From the NCBI RefSeq assembly GCF_900091445.1, contig NZ_LT607733.1:5421001-5485000 (forward strand): a stretch of DNA of 64,000 nucleotides, given 5' to 3'. How positions within the stretch are numbered: position 1 is the stretch's first letter; every line of letters begins with the position of its first letter. This DNA is from Micromonospora echinofusca. Its GTDB lineage: Bacteria; Actinomycetota; Actinomycetes; Mycobacteriales; Micromonosporaceae. The notes below the pieces were generated by a model that was not told the origin of the DNA, did not search any database, and was given only the letters and a program-made list of their open reading frames with translations. Shown one piece after another: positions 27,869-36,604 of this stretch. Position numbers and translations under genes: made by a program.

Positions 27869-28900
27869 ATGACGAACACCAGGACCCGGATCCCACAGGA
27901 TCTCGACCGCAACCTCGCCCTCGACCTGGTCCGGGTCACCGAGGCCGCGGCGATGGCCGCCGGTCGCTGGGTCGGCCGGGGCGACAAGGAGGGCGGCGAC
28001 GGGGCCGCCGTCGACGCGATGCGCAAGCTGATCAACTCGATCCCCATGCGGGGCGTCGTGGTGATCGGCGAGGGCGAGAAGGACAACGCGCCGATGCTCT
28101 TCAACGGCGAGCACGTCGGCGACGGCAGCGGCCCGGAGGTGGACGTCGCGGTCGACCCGGTCGACGGCACCACGCTGATGAGCAAGGGCATGCCGAACGC
28201 CGTGGCGGTGCTCGCCGTGTCCGAGCGGGGCGCCATGTTCGATCCGAGCGCGGTCTTCTACATGGAGAAGCTCGCCGTCGGACCGGCGTACGCCGACGTG
28301 GTGGACATCAACGCCGGGGTGGCCGAGAACCTGCGCCGGATCGCCAAGGTCAAGGGCACCGACGTCTCCGAGGTCACGGTCTGTGTGCTGGACCGCAGCC
28401 GCCACGACGACCTGGTCACGCAGATCCGTCGGGCCGGGGCGGGCATCCGCTTCATCTCCGACGGGGACATCGCCGGTTCCATTGCGGCGGCCCGGGGCGA
28501 GTCGGACGTCGACGTGCTGATGGGCATCGGCGGCACCCCCGAGGGCATCATCTCCGCCTGCGCCCTGAAGTGCATGGGCGGGGCGATGCAGGCCAAGCTC
28601 TGGCCGCGCGACGCCGAGGAGCGGGAGAAGGCGCTCGCCGCCGGGCACGACCTGGACCGGGTGCTCAGCACCGACGACCTCGTGACCGGGGACAACTGCT
28701 TCTTCGTGGCCACCGGCGTCACCTCCGGCGACCTGCTGCGCGGCGTGCGCTACCGGGCCGGCGGCGCGTACACGCAGTCGATCGTCATGCGCTCGAAGAG
28801 CGGCACGATCCGGGTCATCGACTCGTACCACCGGCTGGAGAAGCTCGCGCTCTACTCGGCGGTCGACTTCGACGGCCGCCCGCTGGCCGAGCAGGAGTGA
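27869..28900 (+). CDS. glpX: Class II fructose-1,6-bisphosphatase
   Basis: A 343-residue GlpX-type FBPase, the gluconeogenic enzyme converting fructose-1,6-bisphosphate to fructose-6-phosphate; class II is the usual actinobacterial form. Motifs: [14 protein letters not shown] with the metal-binding Glu residues, [31 protein letters not shown] and [16 protein letters not shown] 27869 follows a strong GAGGAGGAG ribosome site. The last four bases overlap the start of the following transporter gene, implying co-translation. Confidence 0.97.
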   Translation: MTNTRTRIPQDLDRNLALDLVRVTEAAAMAAGRWVGRGDKEGGDGAAVDAMRKLINSIPMRGVVVIGEGEKDNAPMLFNGEHVGDGSGPEVDVAVDPVDGTTLMSKGMPNAVAVLAVSERGAMFDPSAVFYMEKLAVGPAYADVVDINAGVAENLRRIAKVKGTDVSEVTVCVLDRSRHDDLVTQIRRAGAGIRFISDGDIAGSIAAARGESDVDVLMGIGGTPEGIISACALKCMGGAMQAKLWPRDAEEREKALAAGHDLDRVLSTDDLVTGDNCFFVATGVTSGDLLRGVRYRAGGAYTQSIVMRSKSGTIRVIDSYHRLEKLALYSAVDFDGRPLAEQE

Positions 28901-29877
28901 GCGTCACCGGGACGCTGGCCCCGCCGGCTCCGTCGGCGGCCCGCCGGATCACCGGCGTGGGCCTCGCGACCGCCTCCGGGCTGGCCGTGGCCGTGCAGTC
29001 CCGGATCAACGGCGAGTTGGGCGTACGCCTGGCCGACGGGATCGCCGCTGCGGTCGTCTCGTTCGGGCTGGGCCTGTTGGTGCTGCTGGTGCTTGTCCCC
29101 GCCACCCCGGGTGGGCGGCGGGGGCTGGTCGCCCTGCGCGACGCGCTCACCGACGGCACGCTACAGCCGTGGCAGTGCCTCGGCGGGGTGTGCGGGGCGT
29201 TCCTGGTCGCCGCCCAGGGGCTGACGATCGGCGCCCTCGGCGTGGCGGTCTTCACGGTCGCGGTGGTGGCCGGCCAGTCCGGCAGCAGCCTGGCCGTCGA
29301 CCGGGCGGGCGTCGGCCCGAGCGGCCCCCAGCCGGTCACCGGCCAGCGGCTGGCCGGCGCGGCGCTGACCGTGGTCGCGGTCCTGCTGGCCGTCGGCGAC
29401 CGGCTCGGCGATCCCGCCACCCTCGGGCTGGCCCTGCTGCCGCTGCTCGCCGGCGTGGGCATCGCCTGGCAGCAGGCCGTCAACGGCCGGGTACGGATGG
29501 CCTCCGGCAGCGCGCTGACCGCCACCCTGGTCAACTTCTCCGTCGGCACGGTGGCGCTGCTGGTCACCTTCGCCGTCGACGTCGCGGTACGGGGCTGGCC
29601 GGCGGGCGGCGCGCCGGCCGAGCCGTGGCTCTACCTGGGTGGCCCCATCGGGATCGTGTTCATCGCGATCGCCGCGACGATCGTCCGGTTCACCGGCGTG
29701 CTGCTGCTCGGCCTGGCGACCATCGCCGGGCAGATCGTCGGCGCCGTACTCCTGGACGTGCTGCTGCCCACGGCGGCCTCCCGGCCGGGCCCCGTCACCC
29801 TGCTCGGCGCGGCGCTGACCCTGGTCGCCGTCGGGGTCGCCGCCCTCGCGCCGGTCGTGCCCCGCCCGTCGCGCTGA
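28897..29877 (+). CDS. DMT-superfamily membrane protein (YdcZ/DUF606 type, duplicated)
   Basis: A 326-residue membrane protein with about ten hydrophobic segments in two similar halves: [22 protein letters not shown] to about residue 155, and [20 protein letters not shown] to the end. The repeated QxxxNG motif ([18 protein letters not shown]) is typical of the DMT_YdcZ family, whose members are small-molecule exporters or permeases. GTG 28897 overlaps the glpX stop by 4 bases, so translation is coupled. Substrate unknown. Confidence 0.87.
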   Translation: MSVTGTLAPPAPSAARRITGVGLATASGLAVAVQSRINGELGVRLADGIAAAVVSFGLGLLVLLVLVPATPGGRRGLVALRDALTDGTLQPWQCLGGVCGAFLVAAQGLTIGALGVAVFTVAVVAGQSGSSLAVDRAGVGPSGPQPVTGQRLAGAALTVVAVLLAVGDRLGDPATLGLALLPLLAGVGIAWQQAVNGRVRMASGSALTATLVNFSVGTVALLVTFAVDVAVRGWPAGGAPAEPWLYLGGPIGIVFIAIAATIVRFTGVLLLGLATIAGQIVGAVLLDVLLPTAASRPGPVTLLGAALTLVAVGVAALAPVVPRPSR

Positions 29878-29950
29878 CCGGCCCGCCGCCGGCCGGGCTG
29901 CCGGGGTCCGCGGCGGCCCCGGCGGGAGGCGCACCGTGGCCGCCGGTACG

Positions 29951-30919
29951 TCAGGTGCCGTCGGACGAGTGACCGGGGAACAGGTGGGCGCTCGGGTCGA
30001 TGGCCACCGCCGCGTTGTTGACCGCCGTGGCGGCCTCGCCGAAGCCGGTCGCGATCAGCCGCACCTTGCCCGGATACTCCGTGATGTCGCCCGCCGCGAA
30101 GACGCGGGGCAGGTTCGTCGCCATCGCGCTGTCGACCACGATGTGCCGGCGGTCCAGCCGCAGCCCCCACTCGGCCAGCGGGCCGAGGTCGGCCGTGAAG
30201 CCGAGGGCGGCCACCACCGTGTCGACGGGCAGCAGCTCCGCCGCGCCGCCGCGTACGGTGATCTCGGCGCCGGTGACCGCGCCGTCGCCGTGCAGCCCGG
30301 TCACCTCGGCGTTGACGATCACGCGGACCGGCAGGCCCAGCACCCGGGCGACGGTGGCCGCGTGCGCCCGGAACTTCTCCCGCCGGTGCACCACCGTCAC
30401 CGAGCGGGCCAGCGGCTGGAGCGTCGACGCCCAGTCGAACGCGGAGTCGCCGCCGCCGACGATCAGCACGTCCTGGCCGGTCAGCTCCGTCGGCCGCGGT
30501 ACGAAGTAGACGATCCCGGTGCCGGCGAAGTGCTCCGCCACGGGCAGCGGGCGGGGCGTGAAGCTGCCCAGCCCGCCGGTGACGACCACCGCACCGCAGC
30601 GCAGCTGCCCGCCGTCGGCGAGGCCGAGCACCGGCTGCCCGTCGGCGTACGAGAGCTTCTCGGCGCGGTTGCCGAGCAGGTAGCAGGGGTCGAAGGGGGC
30701 GGCCTGGGCGACGAGGTTCGCCACCAGGTCCCGGCCCTTGACCGCCGGGAAGCCGGCCACGTCGTGGATGAGCTTCTCCGGGTACATGGCGGTGATCTGG
30801 CCACCCGGCTCGGGCAGGGCGTCGACGACCGCGACGGAGAGCCCGCGGAATCCGGCGTAGTACGCCGCGAACAGCCCGGCGGGGCCGGCCCCGATCACCG
30901 CGACATCGACCTCGCGCAT
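29951..30919 (-). CDS. Ferredoxin-NADP reductase-like flavoprotein (thioredoxin-reductase fold)
   Basis: A 322-residue FAD/NAD(P) oxidoreductase. The FAD site is VAVIGAGPAGLFAAYYAG, the NADP site VLIVGGGDSAFDWA, and the C-terminal FAD contact FAAGDITEYPGKVRLIATG. The redox CxxC of thioredoxin reductase is absent; that position has no cysteines, and GGQITAMYPEKLIHDVAG matches YumC-type ferredoxin/flavodoxin-NADP reductases. It would move electrons between NADPH and ferredoxin in the cytoplasm. Minus strand, monocistronic-looking, convergent with the DMT gene. Identity of the electron partner is unknown. Confidence 0.9.
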   Translation of the reverse strand: MREVDVAVIGAGPAGLFAAYYAGFRGLSVAVVDALPEPGGQITAMYPEKLIHDVAGFPAVKGRDLVANLVAQAAPFDPCYLLGNRAEKLSYADGQPVLGLADGGQLRCGAVVVTGGLGSFTPRPLPVAEHFAGTGIVYFVPRPTELTGQDVLIVGGGDSAFDWASTLQPLARSVTVVHRREKFRAHAATVARVLGLPVRVIVNAEVTGLHGDGAVTGAEITVRGGAAELLPVDTVVAALGFTADLGPLAEWGLRLDRRHIVVDSAMATNLPRVFAAGDITEYPGKVRLIATGFGEAATAVNNAAVAIDPSAHLFPGHSSDGT

Positions 30920-31034
30920 GGGCGTACCGTCGCTTTCCGCTCACGGATCAACGCGTGCTGATCCCGACGGTAGGGCCGGCGGTGCGCTTCGGGCAAGCAT
31001 GTCCCGTGCTCGGCTGGTGCCGGCGCGTCGGCGC

Positions 31035-31685
31035 TCAGGGCATGGTGAGCGTGGACTCCGAGCGGTAGGGGCCGCCCAGGTCCCGGCGCCGCCGGAAGAT
31101 GATCGCCGCCACGACCCCGCCGAGCAGCCCGAACAGGTGGCCCTGCCAGGAGATCCGCTCGTCGGTGGGGAGGATGCCGACGAGTTGCCAGCCGTAGAGC
31201 AGGCCGACCAGCAGGAAGACCGCGAAGTTCCACCAGCTCCGCTCGACGATGCCCCGGGTGAGCAGGATGCCCAGGTAGCCGAAGATGACGCCGCTCGCCC
31301 CGACCACGACGGAGGCCGACGAGCCGGTGAACCACACCCCCAGCCCGCTGACCAGGATGATGACGAGCGTCGACCAGAGGAAGCGGCGGGCGCCGGCGGC
31401 CAGGACGAAGGTGCCGAGCAGGATCAGCGGGATGCTGTTGCTGTAGAGGTGGTCGAAGCCGTGGTGCAGGAAAGGCGAGAAGAAGACCCCGTCGAGCCCG
31501 TCGATGCGCTTCGGGATGATGCCGGCGGCGGTGTCGAAGCCGGCCGAGAGCCCCTGGTCGAGGGCCTCGATGAGGAACAGGAACGGCACCACCGCACACA
31601 TGGCGACGAAGGCCCGGCCGAGCGCGGCGTAGAACGCCTCGGTGCCGAACCGGTTCGGGTCGCCGCTTGGCGGGTGCAGGGTCAC
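31035..31685 (-). CDS. Rhomboid family intramembrane serine protease
   Basis: A 216-residue rhomboid with about six membrane helices. The catalytic Ser lies in VVVGASGVIFGYLG and the His in SWQGHLFGLLGGVVAA; HHGFDHLYSNSIPL carries the conserved Asn/His region of helix 2. The length is typical of compact bacterial rhomboids without a cytoplasmic domain. The loop between helices 1 and 2 (GFDTAAGIIPKRIDGLDG) is normal. Start ATG 31685. It follows the transglycosylase gene on the same strand but is separated by a strong terminator, so probably expressed alone. Substrates unknown. Confidence 0.93.
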   Translation of the reverse strand: MTLHPPSGDPNRFGTEAFYAALGRAFVAMCAVVPFLFLIEALDQGLSAGFDTAAGIIPKRIDGLDGVFFSPFLHHGFDHLYSNSIPLILLGTFVLAAGARRFLWSTLVIILVSGLGVWFTGSSASVVVGASGVIFGYLGILLTRGIVERSWWNFAVFLLVGLLYGWQLVGILPTDERISWQGHLFGLLGGVVAAIIFRRRRDLGGPYRSESTLTMP

Positions 31686-31750
31686 CCGTCAAGAGCTATC
31701 AGGTGCGGGACGCAGCCGCCACTTCTGCGGGCGATCCCGTGCCCGAACGA

Positions 31751-31790
31751 CGAGGGCGGGGTGTGTGGACGCCCACACACCCCGCCCTCG
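31751..31790 (-). terminator. Strong terminator hairpin
   Basis: An 18-bp perfect stem (left arm 31751-31768 beginning cgagggcggggtgtg, right arm 31773-31790) with a 4-base loop, 10 bases after the stop of the transglycosylase-like gene on the minus strand. It isolates this gene from the rhomboid gene. Confidence 0.85.
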
Positions 31791-31800
31791 AAGGGATCGG

Positions 31801-32499
31801 TCAGTACCAGCCCACGTCCTGCGAGTGCGCCCAGGCCTTGCAGGGCGAACCGTAGCGGCCCTCGATGTAGCCGAGGCCCCACTTGATCTGGGTCGTGGGG
31901 TTGGTCTGCCAGTCGTCGGCGACGGAGCCCATCTTGCTGCCGGGCAGCGCCTGCGGGATGCCGTACGCCCCGGACGAGGGGTTGCGGGCCTTGTGGTTCC
32001 AGCCGCTCTCCTTGTCCCAGAGCTTGTTGAGGCAGGGGAACTGGTCCATGCCGAAGCCCGCCTTGACCATCAGCGCGCAGCCGACCTCGCGGTTGCCGCT
32101 GAACTCGGCGCAGGACGCCGGGATCGGCCCGTCGTACGGCTTGCTCTCGGCGGCCTTCTCGGCCGCGGCCTTGGCGGCTGCCTCGCGCGCCTTCTTGCGC
32201 GACGCGGCGGCGGCCTCGGCCTCGCGGGCGCGCCTGGCGGCCTCCTTGGCCGCCGCGGCGGCGCGCAGCTTCGCCTGGTACTCGGCGGCCCGCTGCTTCG
32301 CGGACTGCACCTGGTGGCTGGCCTGCCGCTCGTGCTGGTACTCGAACTCGGCCTGCTCGACAGCGGCGCTGACCTGCGCGGTCAGGCCCTGCTGCTGGGT
32401 CTGTCGGTCTTCGCCCAGGTAGACACCGCCAGCGACGCCCACGGAGAGCAGCGCGACAGCGGCCGTACGGGCGCCGAACCGGCTCCACAGCCGACTCAC
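31801..32499 (-). CDS. Exported lytic-transglycosylase-like protein
   Basis: A 232-residue exported protein starting at GTG 32499. An N-terminal hydrophobic segment (TAAVALLSVGVAGGVYLG) serves as signal or anchor. Residues ~30-118 are a long Ala/Lys/Glu/Arg-rich coiled coil. The C-terminal ~105 residues are a lysozyme-like SLT/APF-type fold: LWDKESGWNHKARNPSSGAY contains the likely catalytic Glu, followed by GIPQALPGSKMGS and IKWGLGYIEGRYG. This layout is common among actinobacterial wall hydrolases related to resuscitation-promoting factors. A CRP-like site lies upstream, as known for mycobacterial rpfA. Confidence 0.9.
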   Translation of the reverse strand: MSRLWSRFGARTAAVALLSVGVAGGVYLGEDRQTQQQGLTAQVSAAVEQAEFEYQHERQASHQVQSAKQRAAEYQAKLRAAAAAKEAARRAREAEAAAASRKKAREAAAKAAAEKAAESKPYDGPIPASCAEFSGNREVGCALMVKAGFGMDQFPCLNKLWDKESGWNHKARNPSSGAYGIPQALPGSKMGSVADDWQTNPTTQIKWGLGYIEGRYGSPCKAWAHSQDVGWY

Positions 32500-32723
32500 G
32501 AAGTGGTCCCTTCGTCGGGTGCAAGGACACGGCGCGGGGCGGCACCCCGGGTGGGATGCGTCCGCGTCGCGAGCGCCCCGACCCGGTGTCGGTCGCAGCC
32601 GACGTACCCGGTGGATGCTGGCGTGTCCTGTGACGAACGATCACCAACGATCTTCTCGGTACGTGGGCGCTCGTGGGACACCATCGCGCACAGTGGGACT
32701 GTTGGGAAACCACGAGCCTCAAT

Positions 32724-32739
32724 TGTGATCTGCGCCACA
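32724..32739. promoter_or_regulatory. CRP/GlxR-like binding site
   Basis: TGTGATCTGCGCCACA matches the symmetric TGTGA-N6-TCACA consensus at 9 of 10 positions. It lies 225 bases upstream of the start of the transglycosylase-like gene (minus strand). The intervening leader is long. Mycobacterial CRP regulates rpfA through such a site; application here is inference. Confidence 0.45.
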
Positions 32740-32773
32740 AAGAGAATGCGGACAAACCCCTACATAACGGCCC

Positions 32774-34213
32774 TCATTGCGGGATGTCCTCCAGCAGATC
32801 CGTCACCATCGCGGCGATCGGCGAACGCTCCGAACGGCTGAGGGTGACGTGGGCGAAGAGCGGATGGCCCTTGAGCGCCTCGATCACCGCGGTCACCCCG
32901 TCGTGCCGTCCGACGCGCAGATTGTCCCGCTGGGCCACGTCGTGGGTGAGCACCACGCGGGAGCCCTGGCCGATGCGGGAGAGCACCGTGAGCAGCACGC
33001 CCCGCTCCAGCGACTGCGCCTCGTCCACGATCACGAACGCGTCGTGCAGGCTGCGGCCCCGGATGTGCGTCAGCGGCAGCACCTCCAGCAGACCCCGCGA
33101 GGTGACCTCCTCCAGCACGTTCTCGTGCACCACCGCGCCCAGGGTGTCGAAGACCGCCTGGGCCCAGGGCGACATCTTCTCCGACTCCGAACCGGGCAGA
33201 TAGCCCAGCTCCTGGCCGCCGACGGCGTAGAGCGGGCGGAAGACGACCACCTTCTTGTGGCGGCGGCGTTCCATCACCGCCTCCAGCCCGGCGCAGAGCG
33301 CCAGCGCCGACTTGCCGGTGCCGGCCCGCCCGCCCAGCGAGACGATGCCGACCGACTCGTCCAGCAGCAGGTCCAGCGCGATCCGCTGCTCGGCCGAGCG
33401 GCCGTGCAGCCCGAACGCCTCCCGGTCGCCACGGACCAGCCGTACGGTCTTGTCGGGCAGCACCCGGCCGAGCGCCGAGCCCCGGCCCGAGTGCAGCACC
33501 AGGCCGGTGTGGCACGGCAGCCCGGCGGCGGCGTCCAGGTCGAGCGTCTCGCCCGCGTAGAGCCGGCCGATCTGCTCCTCGGCGAGCTCCAGTTCGGCCA
33601 TCCCCGTCCAGGTCGGGTCGCTGGCCTGGCCGTGCCGGTACTCGTCCGCCCGCAGGCCCACCGAGGCGGCCTTGACCCGCAGCGGCATGTCCTTGCTGAC
33701 CAGGGTCACCTCCCGCCCCTCGGCGGCGAGGTTGAGCGCCACGGAGAGGATCCGGGCGTCGTTGGAGTCGGTGCGGAACCCCGGCGGGAGGACCCCGCCG
33801 TCGGAGTGGTTGAGCTCCACCCGCAGGGTGCCGCCGGAGTCGTTCGCGGGCACCGGGCGGTCCAGCCGCCCGTGCCGGACCCGCAGCTCGTCCAGCATGC
33901 GCAGGGACTGCCGGGCGAACCAGCCCAGCTCCGGGTGGTGTCGCTTGCCCTCCAGCTCGGAGATGACCACGAGGGGCAGGACCACCTCGTGCTCGGCGAA
34001 GCGGTGGAAGGCCGCCGGGTCGGACAGGAGCACCGAGGTGTCCAGGACGAACGCCTGGCCTGCTGGTCGGGGCTCCTCGTTGCCGACCGGAGCGGCGGAC
34101 GCGCTGCGGCGGCTCCGGGTGGCGCGGCGGGTCGTGGCAGTCGCGGCCGGGGTCTGGTCGGTCCCGGCGGGCGTACGGCGAGTCGTCACAGGCCTGCTCC
34201 GACGGATGGGCAT
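32774..34213 (-). CDS. PhoH-family ATPase with N-terminal PIN domain (PhoH2 type)
   Basis: A 479-residue fusion of a PIN ribonuclease-like domain and a PhoH ATPase. After a basic, Thr/Arg-rich leader of ~50 residues, the PIN domain ([18 protein letters not shown], with acidic residues in ISELEGKRH and [10 protein letters not shown]) extends to about residue 190. The PhoH part carries Walker [15 protein letters not shown] and Walker [14 protein letters not shown]. Such PhoH2 proteins are reported to unwind and cleave RNA. The start at ATG 34213 is not certain, because an in-frame GTG 24 bases later (VTTRR) is possible. Confidence 0.92.
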   Translation of the reverse strand: MPIRRSRPVTTRRTPAGTDQTPAATATTRRATRSRRSASAAPVGNEEPRPAGQAFVLDTSVLLSDPAAFHRFAEHEVVLPLVVISELEGKRHHPELGWFARQSLRMLDELRVRHGRLDRPVPANDSGGTLRVELNHSDGGVLPPGFRTDSNDARILSVALNLAAEGREVTLVSKDMPLRVKAASVGLRADEYRHGQASDPTWTGMAELELAEEQIGRLYAGETLDLDAAAGLPCHTGLVLHSGRGSALGRVLPDKTVRLVRGDREAFGLHGRSAEQRIALDLLLDESVGIVSLGGRAGTGKSALALCAGLEAVMERRRHKKVVVFRPLYAVGGQELGYLPGSESEKMSPWAQAVFDTLGAVVHENVLEEVTSRGLLEVLPLTHIRGRSLHDAFVIVDEAQSLERGVLLTVLSRIGQGSRVVLTHDVAQRDNLRVGRHDGVTAVIEALKGHPLFAHVTLSRSERSPIAAMVTDLLEDIPQ

Positions 34214-34565
34214 CCGCCACCCGCGTTCCGCCTCCTCCGGTGCCCGGGGACACGGGGTCGGATGCGGAACCCCGTGCGCGAGGTCGCAGATCCGGGCGGA
34301 CCGGCTGGCCCGGGAGAACCCCGTGCCATGCCTAGACGCTAGCGGCGTCGGACCCTGTGGGCTAGAGGGCGACGGTGGATCTGCGGGGACCGGCGGGTGA
34401 ACTCGGCCGGCGGCGGAACCGGCCGGGATGCATGCCCCCTGCGCGCATCCCGGCCGGTGGGACCACCGTCACCGGTCTGACGTGGCCCCGACGGTGCGTG
34501 TCCGCCGCGGACGACGCACCGCGCCGTTCCGGCCGACGGGGCCTCGGGCTCCCCGTCGACCGGGC
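34214..34565. other. Intergenic region with one hairpin
   Basis: A 352-base gap on the minus-strand run between the small membrane protein gene and the PhoH gene. A 14-bp perfect hairpin (accggccgggatgc at 34418-34431, gcatcccggccggt at 34445-34458) lies 107 bases after the upstream gene stops and is a plausible terminator. The rest presumably carries the PhoH promoter; no convincing -10/-35 pair or small gene was found. Confidence 0.55.
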
Positions 34566-34904
34566 TCAACCGGTCCGCCGGACCAGGGTGCCGGTCGGGT
34601 GCCGCCCGGTGACCGGGGCGACCGGCGCCGAGAACGACGAGCCGGTGTACGTGGTGCCGGGCCGGACCACCGTGCCGGTGACCCGGGCGGCGGTGACGGG
34701 CGACGGGCCGGCCAGGGCCGACGCGATGGCGGCCTGGGCGTCGCGGCGACGCCGGTTCCACGCCCCCCGGTCGCCGTCGAAGTAGCCCTGCCGGTAGCCG
34801 AACCGGTAGCCGATCCGGTAGCTGAGCTGACCGTGCAGCCGCCCGGCGGCGTAGCTCGTGGCACCGAGCACGAGCACGAGGAAGACGGCGAGGAAGGGGC
34901 TCAT
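34566..34904 (-). CDS. Small single-pass membrane protein
   Basis: A 112-residue protein of no known family. ATG 34904 starts MSPFLAVFLVLVLGATSYAA, one membrane helix. A Gly/Tyr/Arg-rich amphipathic segment follows (LSYRIGYRFGYRQGYFDGDR), notable for a regular YRxGYRxGY pattern. The rest is Ala/Arg/Thr-rich with a second candidate domain absent. It follows the 34936 gene by 31 bases on the same strand, so the two probably form a small operon. Function unknown. Confidence 0.65.
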   Translation of the reverse strand: MSPFLAVFLVLVLGATSYAAGRLHGQLSYRIGYRFGYRQGYFDGDRGAWNRRRRDAQAAIASALAGPSPVTAARVTGTVVRPGTTYTGSSFSAPVAPVTGRHPTGTLVRRTG

Positions 34905-34935
34905 CCGGCGGCTCCGGTGCGCTGCGGGTCCCGGG

Positions 34936-35283
34936 TCATCGCTCCTCCGGCTCGGTCGGCGTCGGCTCGGCGACGAGGAGGCGGTCCAGGTCGTCGGTGC
35001 TGACCTCCTCGACCAGCTCGACGCTGATCCGGCAGCCGTCCAGGACGACCTCGGCCACGGAGGAGCGACGGATCTCCCCGCCGGCGTCGTACACCCGGAC
35101 GCTGACCTCGGGGCAGCCGAGGTGGGTACGCCAGGCGTCCCACTCGGTGCGGTCGCCGACGCTGAGCGACAGGTAACGGCAGCCTCTGGCGAGGTAGAGC
35201 CGCCATGGCGCGCTCAGGCCCGTGGCCACCCCCTCCGCGATCAGGCCGAAGGCCTGGGCCCGGGTGGCTAGCTCGGTCACCAC
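34936..35283 (-). CDS. Uncharacterised 115-residue protein
   Basis: A small soluble protein with no family I recognise. Readable segments are VTELATRAQAFGLIAEGVA, APWRLYLARGCRYLSLSVGD and VYDAGGEIRRSSVAEVVLDG, ending in an acidic tail (VSTDDLDRLLVAEPTPTEPE). Three in-frame GTG starts exist (35310, 35283, 35280); 35283 or 35280 is favoured by the GAGGGGGG stretch just upstream. It is divergent from the XRE regulator, and the CGTGACA repeats lie in the shared upstream region, so both may respond to the same regulator. Confidence 0.6.
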   Translation of the reverse strand: MVTELATRAQAFGLIAEGVATGLSAPWRLYLARGCRYLSLSVGDRTEWDAWRTHLGCPEVSVRVYDAGGEIRRSSVAEVVLDGCRISVELVEEVSTDDLDRLLVAEPTPTEPEER

Positions 35284-35301
35284 GCCCCCCTCGCGCCGGG
35301 G

Positions 35302-35418
35302 GCGTGACACATGTGAGCACCGATCGTCTCATGCACGTGACACACCGTAGATTGTCCCATGGACGTGACAGTATCAGCTTTTCGTCCGTTTACGACGGCC
35401 TCTACGGGCATCTATTCT
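35302..35418 (+). promoter_or_regulatory. XRE-gene promoter with CGTGACA direct repeats
   Basis: CGTGACA occurs at 35303-35309, 35336-35342 and 35364-35370 in the same orientation; the last two are preceded by CATG and one further base. They lie just upstream of a plausible promoter, TTTACG (35389-35394), 18-base spacer, TATTCT (35413-35418). The region is less GC-rich than its surroundings. An autoregulatory operator for the divergent pair is the simplest reading. Confidence 0.45.
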
Positions 35419-35544
35419 GCCCAGGTGACACCCCTCAGGAGCGGTGCCGGATCGTTTACCGGCACGTCGACGACCACGTCACGTCCGCGTGACAACAGCG
35501 TGCCAGGACACGCACCGGTGGCCAGATGGTCGTACCGTCACCAG

Positions 35545-35985
35545 GTGACCGAGACGGCCAACGCACGGAAGATCGCCTTCGCCACCTTCGTCCGGCGGGC
35601 GCTCGACGAGGCCCGAGCCACCCGGGCGTGGAGCGGCACCGAGGTGTCCCGTCGCACCGGCGTCTCCCGGCAGACGATCAACCGCTGGGTCCGGGGCGAC
35701 TGGGCGAGCGACCCGGAGGCGGAGCGCGTGGTCGCGTTCTGCGAGGGCCTCGGGCTCAGCCCCGCGACCGCCTTCGCGGCGCTGGGCTGGGAACGGACGT
35801 CCGCCCCCCGCAGCACACCGACTCCGCCGCCGATGGACCCGGACGTGGAGGCGCTGCTGCGGCGGCTCGTGGACCCCGACGTCTCCGACGCGGAGAAGTT
35901 CCACATCCGGGAAACCATCAGATACCTCGCGTACCGGCCCACCCTCCCGGTCGATGTCCGAAAACGAGGGAAACAGGCCGGCTAG
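35545..35985 (+). CDS. XRE-family helix-turn-helix regulator
   Basis: A 146-residue DNA-binding protein starting at GTG 35545. The helix-turn-helix is clear: WSGTEVSRRTGVSRQTINRWVRGDW, residues about 25-49, followed by a helical cap (ERVVAFCEGLGLSPATAF). The C-terminal third (DPDVEALLRRLVDPDVSDAE, then FHIRETIRYLAY) is a recurrent tail in actinomycete phage-repressor-like regulators. The upstream CGTGACA repeats are candidate operators. A small membrane protein gene follows on the same strand after 162 bases. Confidence 0.85.
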   Translation: MTETANARKIAFATFVRRALDEARATRAWSGTEVSRRTGVSRQTINRWVRGDWASDPEAERVVAFCEGLGLSPATAFAALGWERTSAPRSTPTPPPMDPDVEALLRRLVDPDVSDAEKFHIRETIRYLAYRPTLPVDVRKRGKQAG

Positions 35986-36147
35986 TTCCTCAGATGGCGA
36001 AAGAACGGCAGGTCAGACTCATTCGTTTCGCTCCGGGGCCGGAACGGGCGCGCTAGCGTCCGTATTCGTACTGCTTGGGCTCGTCGTCGGCGGGGGGACG
36101 GGACAAGGCCGAACCCAGCCCTGCGGGACAGAAGGAGGGGTCTGTCC

Positions 36148-36501
36148 ATGACCCTGAAGTGGATGGCAGTCGTGATCGCCACCGTGTCGCTGACACTGGG
36201 CGTGACCGGAAACGTGGTGACCCTGGCGGTCAACGGCGGGCAGCTTCCCCTGCTCGTCAACCTCCTCGCGCTCACCTCCGCCAGCACCGCGGTGATCCTG
36301 GCCGTGGTCGCCGAGCTGCACGACCGGCTCGACAACCGGGTCAGCGCCCTGACCGACTTCCTCGTCGGCCGGCTGAAGGAGATCGAGGAGCGCACCGGCG
36401 ACCGCAACAGCGGATTCGTCGAGGGCTACCTGCTCAGCCACGGCCAGGATGCCGCCGTCGTGCCGTTCGGCCGGCGGGGACGGGGAGCCGCCGAACGCTG
36501 A
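36148..36501 (+). CDS. Small two-helix membrane protein
   Basis: A 117-residue protein of unknown function behind the XRE regulator. Two membrane helices are visible (MAVVIATVSLTLGVTGNVV and VNLLALTSASTAVILAVVAE). The cytoplasmic C-terminus is charged (VSALTDFLVGRLKEIEERTG) and ends in a basic RRGRGAAER. ATG 36148 follows AAGGAGG at a good distance. XRE regulator plus small membrane protein pairs are frequent in related genomes, hence a functional tie is plausible but unproven. Confidence 0.72.
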   Translation: MTLKWMAVVIATVSLTLGVTGNVVTLAVNGGQLPLLVNLLALTSASTAVILAVVAELHDRLDNRVSALTDFLVGRLKEIEERTGDRNSGFVEGYLLSHGQDAAVVPFGRRGRGAAER

Positions 36502-36604
36502 CCGTCGGGCCCGCCGCGCACCGACCGCACGCCTCCGGGGCGCCGGCCGGCAGCCACCGCTCGGGCGGGGATTGAGCCGTCCCGCCCGGGGTACGCTGTC
36601 GCGC

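Noticed and set aside
32500..32773. A ydaO (c-di-AMP) riboswitch before the transglycosylase-like gene
   Set aside because: Such switches often precede actinobacterial wall hydrolases, but the conserved GGGGAACC-type and paired core segments are not present on the minus strand.
34236..34345. A gene in the gap upstream of PhoH
   Set aside because: Short frames on both strands lack ribosome sites and domains; only the hairpin at 34418 stands out.
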